Part shown: positions 17,154-29,451 of the stretch, in pieces
Layout: each line of letters starts with the position of its first letter
Position numbering within the stretch: the stretch's first letter is position 1
NCBI GenBank assembly: GCA_963754645.1
Contig: CAVWGP010000004.1
Coordinates: forward strand, 62,001 to 126,000
Origin: CAVWGP01 sp963754645
Lineage (GTDB): Bacteria > Pseudomonadota > Alphaproteobacteria > Bin65
Direction: 5' to 3'
Length of the DNA: 64,000 nt
Notes under the pieces: generated by a model
Told to the model about the DNA's origin: nothing
The model's input: the letters and a program-made list of their open reading frames with translations, nothing else
Databases searched by the model: none
Translations under genes and position numbers: made by a program

Positions 17154-17678
17154 ATGCCCGACTTCGTCCCGCCCATCGTCGATCCCTATCCCGCCGATTA
17201 CAACGGCGAGGCGATCGAGGAATTCGAGTACCTGACGCCGCTGGTGCTGCGGCGCGAGGTCGACGCCGTCAAAATACGCGGAGGCCGCGACGACGCCGAC
17301 TACATCGTCGGCGCCGATTACGAGGTCCGCTTCCGCATCGCCGGCGAGGCGGCGAGGCGCACGATCACGGTGCCGCGCGGCATGCTGACCGACCTATCCT
17401 CGGTGCCGCGCTTCGCCCAGGGCATCGTCGCCCGCGTCGGGCCGCATCTCGAAGCCTCGATCGTCCACGATTTCCTCTACATCGCCTGGCAGGACCTGCC
17501 GGCCGGCGCGGCGCGAAAAGCGGATTGGAACTTCGCCGACGAAGTCATGCGCGTCGCCATGATCGCGGCCGAGGTCGATCTCGACCAGATCGTGCTGATC
17601 CACGCCTCGGTGCGCGCCTTCGGCTGGCCGGCCTATAAGCGCGCCAACCCGCCGCCGCGCTATTTCAAGTTCTGGTAG
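17154..17678 (+). CDS. DUF1353 family protein
   Basis: 174 residues. The DUF1353 core is recognised by PRGMLTDLSSVPRF, EASIVHDFLYIAW and ADWNFADEVMRVAM. The family occurs in phages and bacteria and has no assigned reaction. The ATG at 17154 follows GCGAGGGG at the right distance; an upstream in-frame ATG at 17106 has no such site and would overlap the divergent deaminase start. It ends 6 nt from the convergent rpoD stop. Confidence 0.8.
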   Translation: MPDFVPPIVDPYPADYNGEAIEEFEYLTPLVLRREVDAVKIRGGRDDADYIVGADYEVRFRIAGEAARRTITVPRGMLTDLSSVPRFAQGIVARVGPHLEASIVHDFLYIAWQDLPAGAARKADWNFADEVMRVAMIAAEVDLDQIVLIHASVRAFGWPAYKRANPPPRYFKFW

Positions 17679-17684
17679 CGCCGC

Positions 17685-19887
<2,203 letters not shown>

Positions 19888-19904
<17 letters not shown>

Positions 19905-22171
19905 ATTGCTCGGTTGTTTCCGTGAGACTTGTTGACGGGTCAGTGACGGAATTTCGGGAGGCGCCGGCTTGATCCCGGATCGCATACATTCGCAATTGGT
20001 TTTTCGGGCTCATATCCTCGGCCAAGTCGCGCTCCGCGGCGAGCAGTTCTTTCTCGATCGCCGGCCGCTCTACCAGGTCCGCAAATAATACGCGCCAAGC
20101 CTGCAACGCTTCCTCGCGTTGGGCTTGGGGATGGGCTAGTGGGAACATACCATAAACATCAGCGCTCAGGACCCCTTTGAGCGCGTCTGAAAAACCCAGT
20201 TTCGCCAAATGGTTCCTTAAAGCATCCGTGTCAAGAGGCGGCGCCCCAGCGGTGTTTAAGATTGCCGCCCGAAGCCTGTCAAGGCGCATAAGAATGCGCG
20301 CCATACCGGTTCTTCGGTTTTAATTTCGAAATCCATTCTTGTTTATCAAGCATCTGTTCCTGCTGGACCTGTAATTTTTCAATTCGGCGTTCATGCTATT
20401 CAACTGCCTCTGAACTCGATCCGCAGCTAATTTATTGATATTTAATGATTTTTCGAAAGCGGGTGCCATCTGCTCAATGGCTTTTTTTAGCGATATTTGC
20501 TTCACAATGAGCAAGATCCCCAAATAATGATACTCTATTTCTTCAGGCGGAAAGTACCATCGGAGCATGGTCCCAATATGCTTAGCTTTGCTTTTTGACT
20601 GCGCATCGCAGAGAAGGTCTCCTTCGTCCGCTGATTTAGCAAATACGTTTCCGCCCCTCGCGAACGGCCGGTTCAGCCGTCGCATGGCACTGAGCAATAT
20701 ATCCAAGGAAATCTGGCGGAGTTCCTCTAACTCCCTGTCTTCAATTATGACTGAAAATAATTGCTCGAAATATTCATCCATCAAGAATGGGTTGTTTATT
20801 GGATAGAAAAGAAGAAGCTGTTGCCGGCTAAGTTCAATAAAACCTTTCGGCACCGACTGTGCCAGTCATCTCGGCTGCTTTTTCTTTGAATTTTGCTTCT
20901 CGATGCCCTCGAAATTTCTCGAAATATCTTAGACGGAACTCTTGCGTAATGCTGCCGCTGAACCTCCCTTCCGGCGATCTGTGAGACGCATCGGGAAAGC
21001 TCCTTCCAAAGGTTGGCTCGCTTCTCCGGTGTGGAAAAATCTTTGCCTTCTGTTAAATTTATCCAAATGAAATCAACAAGATGATGTGGTTTTTGCAGGA
21101 TATCTTCAAACGCCTCGTTGCCGCTTTCCGGAGCAGGCTGTCCGGGATCCTCGCCCTCGGGAAGGAAAACAAACCGCAGCGAAAAGCCTGGCAAAGTATC
21201 GGCAACACGCGCTCGGCGGCGCGGGCGGCGGCGCGGCGCCCGGCTTCGTCGCCGTCGAAGCACAGGATCGGTTCGGGCCGGAGCTTCCAGATTTCCTCGA
21301 TTTGGGTCTCGGTCAACGCGGTGCCGAGCGGGGCAACCGCCCCTTCGAATCCGGCCTGATGCAGGGCGATGACGTCCATGTATCCTTCGGCGACGAGCAC
21401 GTCCGCGCCCTTGTGCGCCGCCGCCCTGGCATCGCGATAGGCGTAGAGCACGCGGCCTTTTTGGAACAACGGCGTTTCCGGCGAATTGAGGTATTTGGGC
21501 TTTTCGTCGCCGAGCACACGGCCGCCGAAGGCAATGATACGTCCGCGCTTGTCGCCGATCGGAAACATGACGCGGCCGCGGAACCGGTCATAGGTGCCGC
21601 GCTCGCCTTCCGGCTGGATGAGCAATCCCGCTTCGACGAGCAAGCTTTCTTCGAAGCCCTTGACGATCAGCGCGCGCTTCAAGGCGTCCCGCGCGTTCGG
21701 CGAATAGCCAAGCCGGAATCGAGCCACGGTCTCGTCGCTGAGCGCGCGACGCTTGAAATAGTCCAACCCGGTGCGGCCTTCCGGCGTGTAAAGCTGGGCG
21801 GCGAACCACTCCGCTGCCGCTTCGTTGGCGTCGTGGAGCGATTTGGCTTGCCGGGCATGCTCTTCCGCCTGCGCGTCGCGCTCCGGGAGCGGCAGGCCGG
21901 CATCCTGTGCCAGGCGTTCGACCGCCTCTGGAAACGGCAGGCCCTCGGTCCGCATCGTGAACCCAATCACGTCGCCATGGGCGCCGCAGCCGAAACAATG
22001 AAAGAAGCCCTTTTCCTCGACGACGGAGAAAGACGGCGATCTTTCGTTGTGAAACGGGCACAGGCCGACGAATTCGCGCCCGCGCCGGATCAGCTTGACC
22101 CTGCGGCCGACGACTTCGGCCAGGGACAGGCGATTGCGGATTTCATCCAGAAAGCGCGGCGGAAAGGCCAT
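19888..22171 (-). pseudogene. dnaG: DNA primase DnaG, disrupted and chimeric
   Basis: The 5' part (22171 to about 21190) is an intact primase N-terminus: the zinc finger CPFHNERS...HCFGCG, the catalytic core, and the TOPRIM motifs VAEGYMD and CFDGDEAGRR. From about 21190 to 20305 the GC content falls and DnaG-like segments continue in shifting frames (FLPEGEDP, LLRK with NEAFEDIL, QHYA then EFRLRYFEKFRGHREAKF, then IELSRQQLLL and EDRELEELRQ). A stop occurs at 20320-20322. From about 20289 a second C-terminal helicase-binding part begins (LDRLRAAILN) and runs to 19888. Two segments therefore align with the same DnaG position. As written no full primase can be made. Primase is essential, so a sequencing or assembly fault, or an intact copy elsewhere, is implied. 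Confidence 0.85.
20305..21190. other. AT-richer block within dnaG
   Basis: By eye this block is near 45% GC, against well over 60% around it, and uses A/T-ending codons avoided elsewhere. It contains at least four apparent single-base shifts relative to a DnaG reading. The 3' part (about 20305-20690) is open in one frame and encodes a Lys/Asn/Ile-rich helical stretch that I cannot firmly place; by position it could be a foreign primase C-terminus. Confidence 0.7.
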
Positions 22172-22361
22172 CGATATGCTTGTGTTGGGACGCTCTGCCG
22201 CAATCCGCGGCGGGCCATAGGAGCGCAGGCCTAGCCCTGATTTGCGGCAAGGGCTAGGCGATATTGTTCGGGACCGTACGCTGGCCGGTGGATTGTTTTA
22301 GGGAGCGTTTCGGGGATGACCGCTGCGCGAACGCTTGGCGGGGTTATGGAGCGGGCCGGCG

Positions 22362-22820
22362 TCACTTGCTCAACAGCTGCTTGACCAAGGCGCTGGCCTT
22401 GCCGAAATCGAGCTGGCCGGCATAGCGCTCGCGCAGCGCCGTCATGGTGCGGCCCATGTCTTTGATCGTCGCGGCACCAAGTTCGGCGATGAGGCCCTTG
22501 ACGGCGGCTTCGGTTGCCGCGGCATCGAGCTGCTTGGGCAGGAAGCCCTCGATGATGGAAATTTCTTCCTTTTCCTGCTGCGCCAGCTCAAGACGGCCGC
22601 CCTGCTCGAAATGCGAAATGCTTTCTTGGCGCTGCTTGATCATGGTTTGCAGCATTTGCAAGATTTCGGTCTCTTCGATGCCATCGGTCTTGCCCCGGCC
22701 GCGGGCGGCAATGTCACGGTCCTTGAGGGCGGCGAGGATAAGGCGCAGGGTCGCCGTCGCCCGTTCGCGCCTGGACTTCATCGCGTCCTTGAGGGCGTCT
22801 TTGAATTTTTCGCGCAGCAT
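22362..22820 (-). CDS. GatB/YqeY domain protein
   Basis: 152 residues from the ATG at 22820 (an ATG at 22826 adds two residues; GGGA is better spaced for the former). The helical YqeY fold is recognised by LREKFKDALKDAMK, ATLRLILAALKDRDI, EEISIIEGFLPKQL and the C-terminal GQLDFGKASALVKQLL. YqeY is related to the tRNA-binding tail of GatB; its cellular role is not established. It is the first gene of the yqeY-dnaG-rpoD series, with a 190-nt gap to dnaG in which I see no gene. Confidence 0.92.
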   Translation of the reverse strand: MLREKFKDALKDAMKSRRERATATLRLILAALKDRDIAARGRGKTDGIEETEILQMLQTMIKQRQESISHFEQGGRLELAQQEKEEISIIEGFLPKQLDAAATEAAVKGLIAELGAATIKDMGRTMTALRERYAGQLDFGKASALVKQLLSK

Positions 22821-23022
22821 TGGCATAGTCCCAAACAAAGCGGCCGGCTGAAGCGCCGGCCTTAAACGGGCGGCAGATTAGACCAATTCCAGGTGTGGCC
22901 CAAGGCACAATCGGCCGCGATCAGGTCGCAGGGCAAACCGATTGAAATGAGGCGCGGGCCTGCGTTAAACCCGCCGCATCTTTCCCCTTCAACCAATTCG
23001 CCGACATGGAGCCGCGCCCCGT

Positions 23023-24707
23023 ATGGCCGCTTACCAATACATCTACGTGATGAAGGGGTTGTCAAAGACCTATCCGGGCGGACGCCAGGTCTTGAAGGAT
23101 ATTTGGCTCTCTTTCCTGCCCGGCGCCAAGATCGGCGTGCTTGGCATGAACGGCGCGGGCAAGTCGACCCTGCTCCGCGTCATGGCGGGCGAAGACCACG
23201 AATTCGTCGGCGAGGCTTGGGCGGCAGAGGGCATCAAGATCGGCTTTTTGAAACAGGAGCCCGCGCTCGATACCAACCGCTCTATCGTCGACAACGTCAT
23301 GGACGGCGTCCGCGAAACCAAGGCCGTGCTCGACCGCTTCAACGAAGTCTCCGCCATGTTCGCCGAGGAAATGTCCGACGACGCGATGAACGCGCTGATC
23401 GCCGAGCAGGCGCGAGCTGCAGGAAAAGATCGACGCCGCCAATGCCTGGGAGCTCGAGCGCACGGTCGAGATCGCGATGGACGCGCTGCGCTGCCCGCCG
23501 GCCGATGCCGACATCAAGACGCTGTCCGGCGGCGAAAAGCGCCGCGTGGCGCTGTGCCGGCTGCTGTTGTCGAAGCCGGATATCCTCCTGCTCGACGAGC
23601 CGACCAACCACCTTGACGCCGAATCGGTGGCGTGGCTGGAACGCTTCCTCAAGGAATTTCCGGGTACCGTCGTCGCGATCACGCACGATCGCTATTTCCT
23701 GGACAACGTCGCCGGCTGGATTCTCGAGCTCGACCGCGGCCAGGGAATTCCGTGGCAGGGCAACTATTCGTCGTGGCTCGACCAGAAGAAGAAGCGACTC
23801 GAGCTGGAGGGCAAGCAGGAAGAAGCCCGCCAACGGACGCTTGCCAACGAGCTCGAGTGGATCCGGCAAGCGCCCAAAGCGCGCCAAGCCAAGGGCAAGG
23901 CGCGCATCCTGGCCTACGAGGCGCTGCTTGCCGAGCAATCCGAGAAGACAGCGGAGCAGGTCCAGATTTGGATTCCGCCCGGCCCCCGTCTCGGCGGCAA
24001 CGTCATCGAGGCGCGCAATGTCCGCAAGGGCTTCGGCGACCGGCTCTTGATCGACGGGCTGAGTTTCATCATGCCGCCGGGCGCGATCGTCGGCGTTATC
24101 GGGCCGAACGGCGCGGGCAAGACGACGCTGGTCAAGATGATCACCGGCGCTGAAAAGCCGGATAGCGGCGAATTCCGCATCGGTCCCACGGTCAAGCTCG
24201 GCTATGTCGATCAAACGCGCGAGACGTTATCGACGCGACAAGAACGTTTGGGAGGAAATCTCCGACGGCAACGACATCATCATGCTGGGGAAGCGCGAAA
24301 TTCCCAGCCGCGCCTATGTCTCGAACTTCAATTTCAAAGGCACCGATCAGCAGAAAAAGGTCGGTCAGCTTTCGGGCGGCGAGCGCAATCGGATCAATCT
24401 GGCCAAGGTGCTGAAATCGGGCGCCAATCTACTGCTGCTAGACGAGCCGACCAACGACCTCGATGTCGATACGCTGCGCGCGCTCGAAGAGGCGCTGCTC
24501 GATTTCGCCGGCTCGGCCGTGATCGTCAGCCACGACCGCTGGTTTCTCGACCGCATCTGCACGCACATCCTCGCTTTCGAGGGCGACAGCCGCGTCATGT
24601 GGTTTCAGGGAAATTATCAGGACTACGAGGCCGACCGCAAGAAACGCCTCGGCGCCGAGGCCGAACAGCCGCATCGCATCCGCTACAAGCCGCTCGCGCG
24701 CGTATAG
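23023..24707 (+). CDS. ettA: energy-dependent translational throttle-type ABC-F ATPase EttA (two frameshifts as sequenced)
   Basis: About 561 residues after repair. Domain 1: Walker A GMNGAGKST, signature LSGGEKRR, Walker B ILLLDEPTNHLD. Linker with the arm-like coiled region (WLDQKKKRLELEGKQEEARQ). Domain 2: GPNGAGKTT, LSGGERNR, LLLDEPTNDLD. The opening KIGVLGMNGAGKS and the NVWEEISDG segment match EttA, which binds the ribosomal E site and gates translation by ATP/ADP level. The frame breaks near 23409-23414 (AEQA then ELQEKIDAANAWELER) and near 24226-24237 (VDQTRET then DKNVWEE). Each is repaired by deleting one base. Both flanks are well conserved, so sequencing error is likelier than decay. 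Confidence 0.88.
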
Positions 24708-24714
24708 CGGCGGG

Positions 24715-25353
24715 CTATTTCTTGTCGAGTTCGGCGATTTTGTCGCGAATCGCGCAAATCAGGCCGTCGACGCTGTTGTTGTTCTGCTGCAGGACAGTCG
24801 CGAATTCGCGCCGCTGATTGAGCGACATGCTGATGTTTTCGATCACGACGTCGCGCACTTTGAGCGCGCTATCGACCCTGCGCAGGCGCCATTTCACGTC
24901 GACCGGGCGCTGGCCGTCCGGATCGACGATCACGCTGGTGACGATGACGCCATCGCCATCCGCTTCGGCGCCGGTGACTTTGAACTGTTCGCCGCCATAC
25001 GAAGCAAGCTGCGCCGTGTAGACTTTCACGACGTAGGTTTCGAATGCCTGCAGATAGTCGGTGCGCTGCTGCGGCGTCGCCGTCTGCCACGGCCGGCCCA
25101 TGACCCAGGACGCGATCGTCGCGGAGTCGAAATGCTGGCGATAGACCGAGCGGAAGCGGTTTTCGCGCGCCGCGCGATCGAGCGTCTTGGTGCGCAGCAT
25201 GGCGAGGATCGGCTCCGCCATGGCGCGCACGACGACCTGCCCGTCCGCCTTGATGTCGGCGCGCGGCGCGCCGAGGCCGCCGAAAAACGCGCCGGCCGCC
25301 AGTCCGGCGAACGCAAGTCCCTGTACGAAACGGCGGCGGACGTGGGCGGTCAT
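24715..25353 (-). CDS. mlaC: MlaC/Ttg2D-type periplasmic phospholipid-binding protein
   Basis: 212 residues. An RR-containing signal peptide (HVRRRFVQGLAFAGLAAG) precedes a domain with the MlaC features: NRFRSVYRQHFDSATIASWVMGRPW, QQRTDYLQAFETYVVKVYTAQL, and VSVIVDPDG with VDVKWRL. MlaC shuttles phospholipids between the outer-membrane MlaA complex and the inner-membrane MlaFEDB transporter. The ATG at 25353 is preceded by GGAG. It is directly downstream of mlaA, the usual order in alphaproteobacteria. Confidence 0.9.
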   Translation of the reverse strand: MTAHVRRRFVQGLAFAGLAAGAFFGGLGAPRADIKADGQVVVRAMAEPILAMLRTKTLDRAARENRFRSVYRQHFDSATIASWVMGRPWQTATPQQRTDYLQAFETYVVKVYTAQLASYGGEQFKVTGAEADGDGVIVTSVIVDPDGQRPVDVKWRLRRVDSALKVRDVVIENISMSLNQRREFATVLQQNNNSVDGLICAIRDKIAELDKK

Positions 25354-25436
25354 TGCAGGTGTGCTCCGTTCCGAATTTGTTGCGGCAAGCGTCGGAAACT
25401 CATACGAGATCGCTCCGTCCGTCCGTTCCCGCCAAG

Positions 25437-26199
25437 CTACTCGTCCTCGCCGGGCAATGGCACGCGCCTGACTTTGCCGTTGGATATTTCGGCCTCGCGG
25501 TTCTGGCGGTGAAGGCTGCGAAATCGACGAATAGTAGTCGAGCGAGGATTTGCGCAGCTCTTCCTCGGCGTTCAGCAGCTTTTCACGCGTATCGATCGCA
25601 ACGATGACGCCGGCGATCGACTCGATCCAGCCGACACCGCCCGCGTTGAGCGCATAGCTTAGCGGATTGATGAAATTATCCACCACCTTGCCGGTGAGAT
25701 CGCGCGGATTGGACGGGCCGAGCAGGGGCACCATCAAATAGGGGCCTTCGCCGACGCCCCAAACCGCGAGGGTTTGGCCGAAATCCTCTTTGTGCGCCTT
25801 CAATCCATACTGGCCGGCCACGTCGAAAAATCCGCCGAAGCCGAACAACGTGTTGACCCAAAAGCGCGTGCCGGTTTCTGCCGCGCGCGCGCCTTCCCCT
25901 TGCAGGAGATCGTTGATGAAGGTGATGGGCGCGTTGAAATTGTCGATCAGGTTGCGCAAGCCGGTGCGGATGAAAGGGGGCACGGTATCGCGGTAGGCCT
26001 TGGCGACCGGCTTGCCGATAGCATCGTCGAGCGCGAGATTGAATTCGAATACCTTGCGGTTGAGCGGTTCAAGCGGATCGTTCGTCTTCTCGAATTCGGC
26101 GCGCGCCGTGGGGTCGGTGGGCGGCGTTGCGCAGCCGGCCAGCGCCAACAGCGCGAAACCGGAAATAAGGGCGCGTGGTCGTCCGCGGCAAATCTTCAT
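25437..26199 (-). CDS. mlaA: MlaA (VacJ) outer-membrane lipoprotein, 3' frameshift as sequenced
   Basis: About 253 residues after repair. The lipobox LLALAGC follows a short signal peptide. Family motifs are NDPLEPLNRKVFEFN, PPFIRTGLRNLIDNF, RFWVNTLFGFGG and LVPLLGPSNPRDLTG-like sequence. MlaA removes phospholipids from the outer leaflet and passes them to MlaC. One extra base in the AAA at 25521-25523 breaks the frame after DYYSSI; deleting it gives an alphaproteobacterial MlaA tail (RQNREAEISNGKVR...PGEDE) ending at 25437. As written the frame instead reads through into mlaC. The start is at 26199, with GAGG 12 nt upstream; the ATG at 26211 is an alternative but abuts that site. Confidence 0.88.
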
Positions 26200-26318
26200 T
26201 TGAGCCGACATCCTCGATGCTTGCCGCGGACCGGTTAACACATGGACGCCGATATTGCCAGTGGCGGGCGCGCGATCGCACACTATGTTGACAAGTCGGC
26301 ATTTGATGGTGCGAGCGA

Positions 26319-26591
26319 ATGAAGCGGCGAATAGTTGCGATCTGCGCGGTTAGCTTGCTCTCCGCCGGCGTGGCGATCGCGGTGTTGCGCTATTGGCTCA
26401 GCGACGCAAACGTCGAAATCGGCGCCCATGGCTATATCGCGATCGGGCTCGGCGTCGGCTTTACGGTGCTGCTCGCGTTTGGGCTTATGTCGTTGGTCTA
26501 TTTCAGCGCGCGCCGCGGTTATGACGAGGCTGCCGATCAACCTCCGTCCCAACCGCTCTCCGGCGCGCCGCCCCGGGATAGCCGCACGTAG
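26319..26591 (+). CDS. hypothetical small membrane protein
   Basis: 90 residues with two membrane segments (about 5-25 and 38-66) and a Pro/Ser-rich tail. It is divergent from mlaA across about 120 nt. Its 3' end overlaps the convergent transporter gene by 55 nt. No named family recognised. Codon use and hydrophobicity support a real gene. Confidence 0.55.
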   Translation: MKRRIVAICAVSLLSAGVAIAVLRYWLSDANVEIGAHGYIAIGLGVGFTVLLAFGLMSLVYFSARRGYDEAADQPPSQPLSGAPPRDSRT

Positions 26592-27490
26592 AGCGGCCGG
26601 CACAGCGGTATGAGATAGACCGGGATTTGGGCGACCGCGAGATAGAGGACGATATCCGGCTCCGCCGACGGGCCCAAAGCCGCCAACAGCAGCCCCATAT
26701 TTCGATTCCCGGATGCGATCGCAATCGTCAACCCGGAGCGGCGGGAGCCTCGGCTGAACAGCGCGCCGCCGATGATTTGCAGCAACGCGTTGGCCGCGAA
26801 GGATGCCGCGAGGGTGAGCGCCACATGGCCGGGCCGCGCCATCAGCATGTCGGTCACTCCGTCCATGATCGCCACGGCAAAGACCAGAAGGCCGATAACG
26901 TTGAGCCCATCCAGCGTATCGCCGTGGCGCTCCATCCGCGCCAGCGGAACCGCGGCGCGCACCAGCAGGGCCAAGACCAGCGAGCCGCCGACAATGGCGG
27001 CGAGCCGCAACATGAGATCGAGCAGCTCGATCTTGAGATCGAGGCCGAGCAGCAGCAGGGCCAGCGGCGGCAGCGTCAGCGGCATGGCGAAAATCGAGAT
27101 GACGACGACGACGGTGGCCAGCGCGGTGTCGAGCCGGAACATCAGCGCGAAGGCGATCGTCGAAAATACCGGCGCCGACGCCGCGGCCAACACCATGGCG
27201 GTCGCCAGGCCCGGCGGCGGCCGCACAAGCGAGACGAAACCGAGCATGACGATGGGTGACGCGAGCAAGAGCCATGCCAGCACTTTCGCGGTCGCCACCG
27301 GCCGGCCGAGCACGGCGAGAACTTCCGCTGGCTTGAGGCGCATGAGCGAAAATACCAGCAGGAGGACGATCGACGGCACTAACAGCGGCGCTGCCAAGCG
27401 GGCGAGCGCCGGGATCGCGATACCGATCAGCACGCCAATCCCCAGGACCACGCCCGCGTGGCGGCCGACAAAGGCGAGGGCAATGGCCAT
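26537..27490 (-). CDS. bile acid:sodium symporter (BASS)-like transporter
   Basis: 317 residues with about ten membrane segments. The topology and the internal repeat, with a conserved SGNRNMGLLLA and an earlier ASAPVFSTIAFAL helix break, resemble the BASS/SBF or arsenite-carrier superfamily. The solute cannot be deduced. It is monocistronic between the small membrane gene and the pseudo-HtrA gene. The ATG at 27490 gives an N-terminal membrane helix immediately. Confidence 0.7.
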   Translation of the reverse strand: MAIALAFVGRHAGVVLGIGVLIGIAIPALARLAAPLLVPSIVLLLVFSLMRLKPAEVLAVLGRPVATAKVLAWLLLASPIVMLGFVSLVRPPPGLATAMVLAAASAPVFSTIAFALMFRLDTALATVVVVISIFAMPLTLPPLALLLLGLDLKIELLDLMLRLAAIVGGSLVLALLVRAAVPLARMERHGDTLDGLNVIGLLVFAVAIMDGVTDMLMARPGHVALTLAASFAANALLQIIGGALFSRGSRRSGLTIAIASGNRNMGLLLAALGPSAEPDIVLYLAVAQIPVYLIPLCRPLYVRLSRGGAPESGWDGG

Positions 27491-27590
27491 CGATCGGCTC
27501 AGTCGGCGTCCGGACTGGAGGACGCCGCGACACTGAAAGCCGAGCCGCGCATCGTCGATGATCTACGGCGCCGCGGCGGCGAAGGCGCGC

Positions 27591-28595
27591 TTATTTTGCG
27601 CTGTCCGTGCTCTGGAACAGGGTGCTGCGCCCGACTTTGGGCACTTTTTGCTCGATCGTCGTCGCACCGCGTCGGATGGTGAGCGTGATGTCCGCGCCGC
27701 CGCCGTTCGTCGACCACAATTTTCGATAGAAATCCGCCTGATTCGCGATCGGCTGGCCGCCGATGCCGAGAATGATATCGCCGCGGCGCAGTCCGGCTTT
27801 CTCCGATGGGCTGTCCGGCGAAACGAAATTGATCGCCAGTTCGCCGCCGTTGAGTACGGCTGTCCAAATGCCGAGCCACGGCTTTTCCCGGCCGCTGCGA
27901 TGGCCGAGGGCCAGGAGATCGCCAAGCACCGGCTTGAGCTGATCGATCGGAATGAACATGTTGCCGGGCAGGACTTCGCTTTCGTTCGCCGCATTGCGGA
28001 CCGCGAGCGAGCCGATGCCGACCAACCTTCCGTCAGGCGACAAGAGCGGCGCGCCGCCGAAAGCCGGATATTGCGGCGCCGTGAAGATGGCGTCGCTCAG
28101 GAGATATTCCCAATAGCCGGCGAATTCGCGGCGCGCGACGACCGTGATCTCGCGGACGTCGAGTTCGGCGATGCGGCTAACCACGAATGCCTTGCTGCCG
28201 TGCTTGAGTTCGGCGGCATTGCCGATTTCGACAGCGCGAACGCGCGACGGAAATTGTCCGCGCACCAGGCCGAATCCGGTATCGAAATCGAAGGCGACGA
28301 CTTTGGCGGGAATTTCCTGGTCGTCCGTCGTGGTCAAGACGACGCGTTCCGACTCGAGGACGAGATAGCCGACCGTGAGTACGAGCCCGTCGGAGCCGAT
28401 AACAATGCCGCTGCCGTTGCGCTCGGTGCCGAGCGTGCGGGCCGACCGCGCGCGTTCGGGAATGTAAGCCGTGACGCCGACAACGGCTTGCAGCGAATCG
28501 CGCATGCGATTGTCGCTGGGGCCGCGGACTTGCGCGGATGCGGGCATCGCAAGCAGCAGGAGCATGGCAATCGCGGAACGGGTCCAGCGCATCAT
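27591..28595 (-). CDS. HtrA-like trypsin-fold/PDZ protein with a lost catalytic triad
   Basis: 334 residues with a signal peptide (cleavage near ASAQ). The chymotrypsin-like fold is recognisable (RNGSGIVIGSDGLVLT, VVAFDFDTGFGLV, GGAPLLSPDGRLVGIGSL), followed by one PDZ domain (SEKAGLRRGDIILGIGG). All three catalytic positions are replaced: the His of the TNxHV motif is Y77, the Asp of SDIAL is G107, and the Ser of GNSGG is F179. It should be an inactive, periplasmic binding or chaperone-like protein. The ATG at 28595 follows AAAGGTG. An ankyrin gene lies 57 nt upstream on the same strand. Confidence 0.83.
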   Translation of the reverse strand: MMRWTRSAIAMLLLLAMPASAQVRGPSDNRMRDSLQAVVGVTAYIPERARSARTLGTERNGSGIVIGSDGLVLTVGYLVLESERVVLTTTDDQEIPAKVVAFDFDTGFGLVRGQFPSRVRAVEIGNAAELKHGSKAFVVSRIAELDVREITVVARREFAGYWEYLLSDAIFTAPQYPAFGGAPLLSPDGRLVGIGSLAVRNAANESEVLPGNMFIPIDQLKPVLGDLLALGHRSGREKPWLGIWTAVLNGGELAINFVSPDSPSEKAGLRRGDIILGIGGQPIANQADFYRKLWSTNGGGADITLTIRRGATTIEQKVPKVGRSTLFQSTDSAK

Positions 28596-28652
28596 GGCGT
28601 CACCTTTGCATCGAATAGGCACGGACAGACTAGCACAGTCCCGGCGGGAAGG

Positions 28653-29327
28653 TCAGCGTGCGCCGGCACGCTCCAGCAGGGCGACGATCGCGGCGTAGTT
28701 CCGGCGTTTTGCATGCGCGAGCGGTGTTACGCCATCCTTGTCCGCGATGTTCGGATTGGCGCGGGAGTTCAACAGGAGCCGCACGATTTCGGTGTGCGCT
28801 TCGCCGCCACTGCCCAGGATCACGGCTTCGAGCAGCGCCGTCCAACCGAGGCGGTTGACGTGGTCGATATTGATCTTGGTCTTGAGCAGCTCGCGGACAA
28901 CGTCGACATGGCCGCGCTCGGCCGCCGGGATCAGGCAATTGCCGCCATATTGATTCGAGGCATTCACATTGGCGCCGGCGGCCAGCAGCAAGCGCACCAG
29001 CTCGACATTGCCCGCCACGCACGCAATCATCAGCGCGCCCTGGGGCGTGCGTTCTTCGGCGTCGATGTCGGCGCCGGCGGCAATCAGCGCCCGAGCCACC
29101 GCGATATGCCCGCCGCGCGCCGCGGCGATCAGCGCGGTCTCGCCTTGTTCGTTTGCGGCGCGCACGCTTCCGCCGTCCTTGATCGCGCGCTCGACCGCCG
29201 TCAGGTCGCCGCGCCGGGCGGCGGCAACAAGGGCTTGGTCGCGGGCCGTATCGGCGGCGGCTTGCGGCATCGTCAGCCAGACCAGCGCGGCAAGCGCCGC
29301 CGCCAAGACGGAATTTCGGTATTCCAT
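28653..29327 (-). CDS. exported ankyrin-repeat protein
   Basis: 224 residues. A signal peptide (cleaved near QAAADT) is followed by about six ankyrin repeats, e.g. GETALIAAARGGHIAVARALIAAGADI and later units ending GANVN and RANPN. Ankyrin domains bind proteins. Together with the downstream pseudo-protease gene on the same strand this suggests a periplasmic protein-interaction pair, which is inference from proximity only. It starts at the ATG at 29327; the 124 nt to the divergent helicase gene would hold both promoters. Confidence 0.85.
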   Translation of the reverse strand: MEYRNSVLAAALAALVWLTMPQAAADTARDQALVAAARRGDLTAVERAIKDGGSVRAANEQGETALIAAARGGHIAVARALIAAGADIDAEERTPQGALMIACVAGNVELVRLLLAAGANVNASNQYGGNCLIPAAERGHVDVVRELLKTKINIDHVNRLGWTALLEAVILGSGGEAHTEIVRLLLNSRANPNIADKDGVTPLAHAKRRNYAAIVALLERAGAR

Positions 29328-29451
29328 CGCATCGCTCCAGCTCCAAGAGGCACCGCGCTGTGGACAAGCTACTTAGAACCATCCATAGGCATTGGCCGCC
29401 TCGCTCCGGCGCACTATATATTGAATATCCTCCATTTCGTATGCCGCGTGA

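Noticed and set aside
17106..17678. Longer DUF1353 protein starting at 17106
   Set aside because: No ribosome site; the ATG at 17154 has GCGAGGGG at good spacing and begins the conserved part.
24715..26283. A genuine MlaA-MlaC fusion protein
   Set aside because: A one-base correction restores a normal MlaA terminus and mlaC has its own start and ribosome site.
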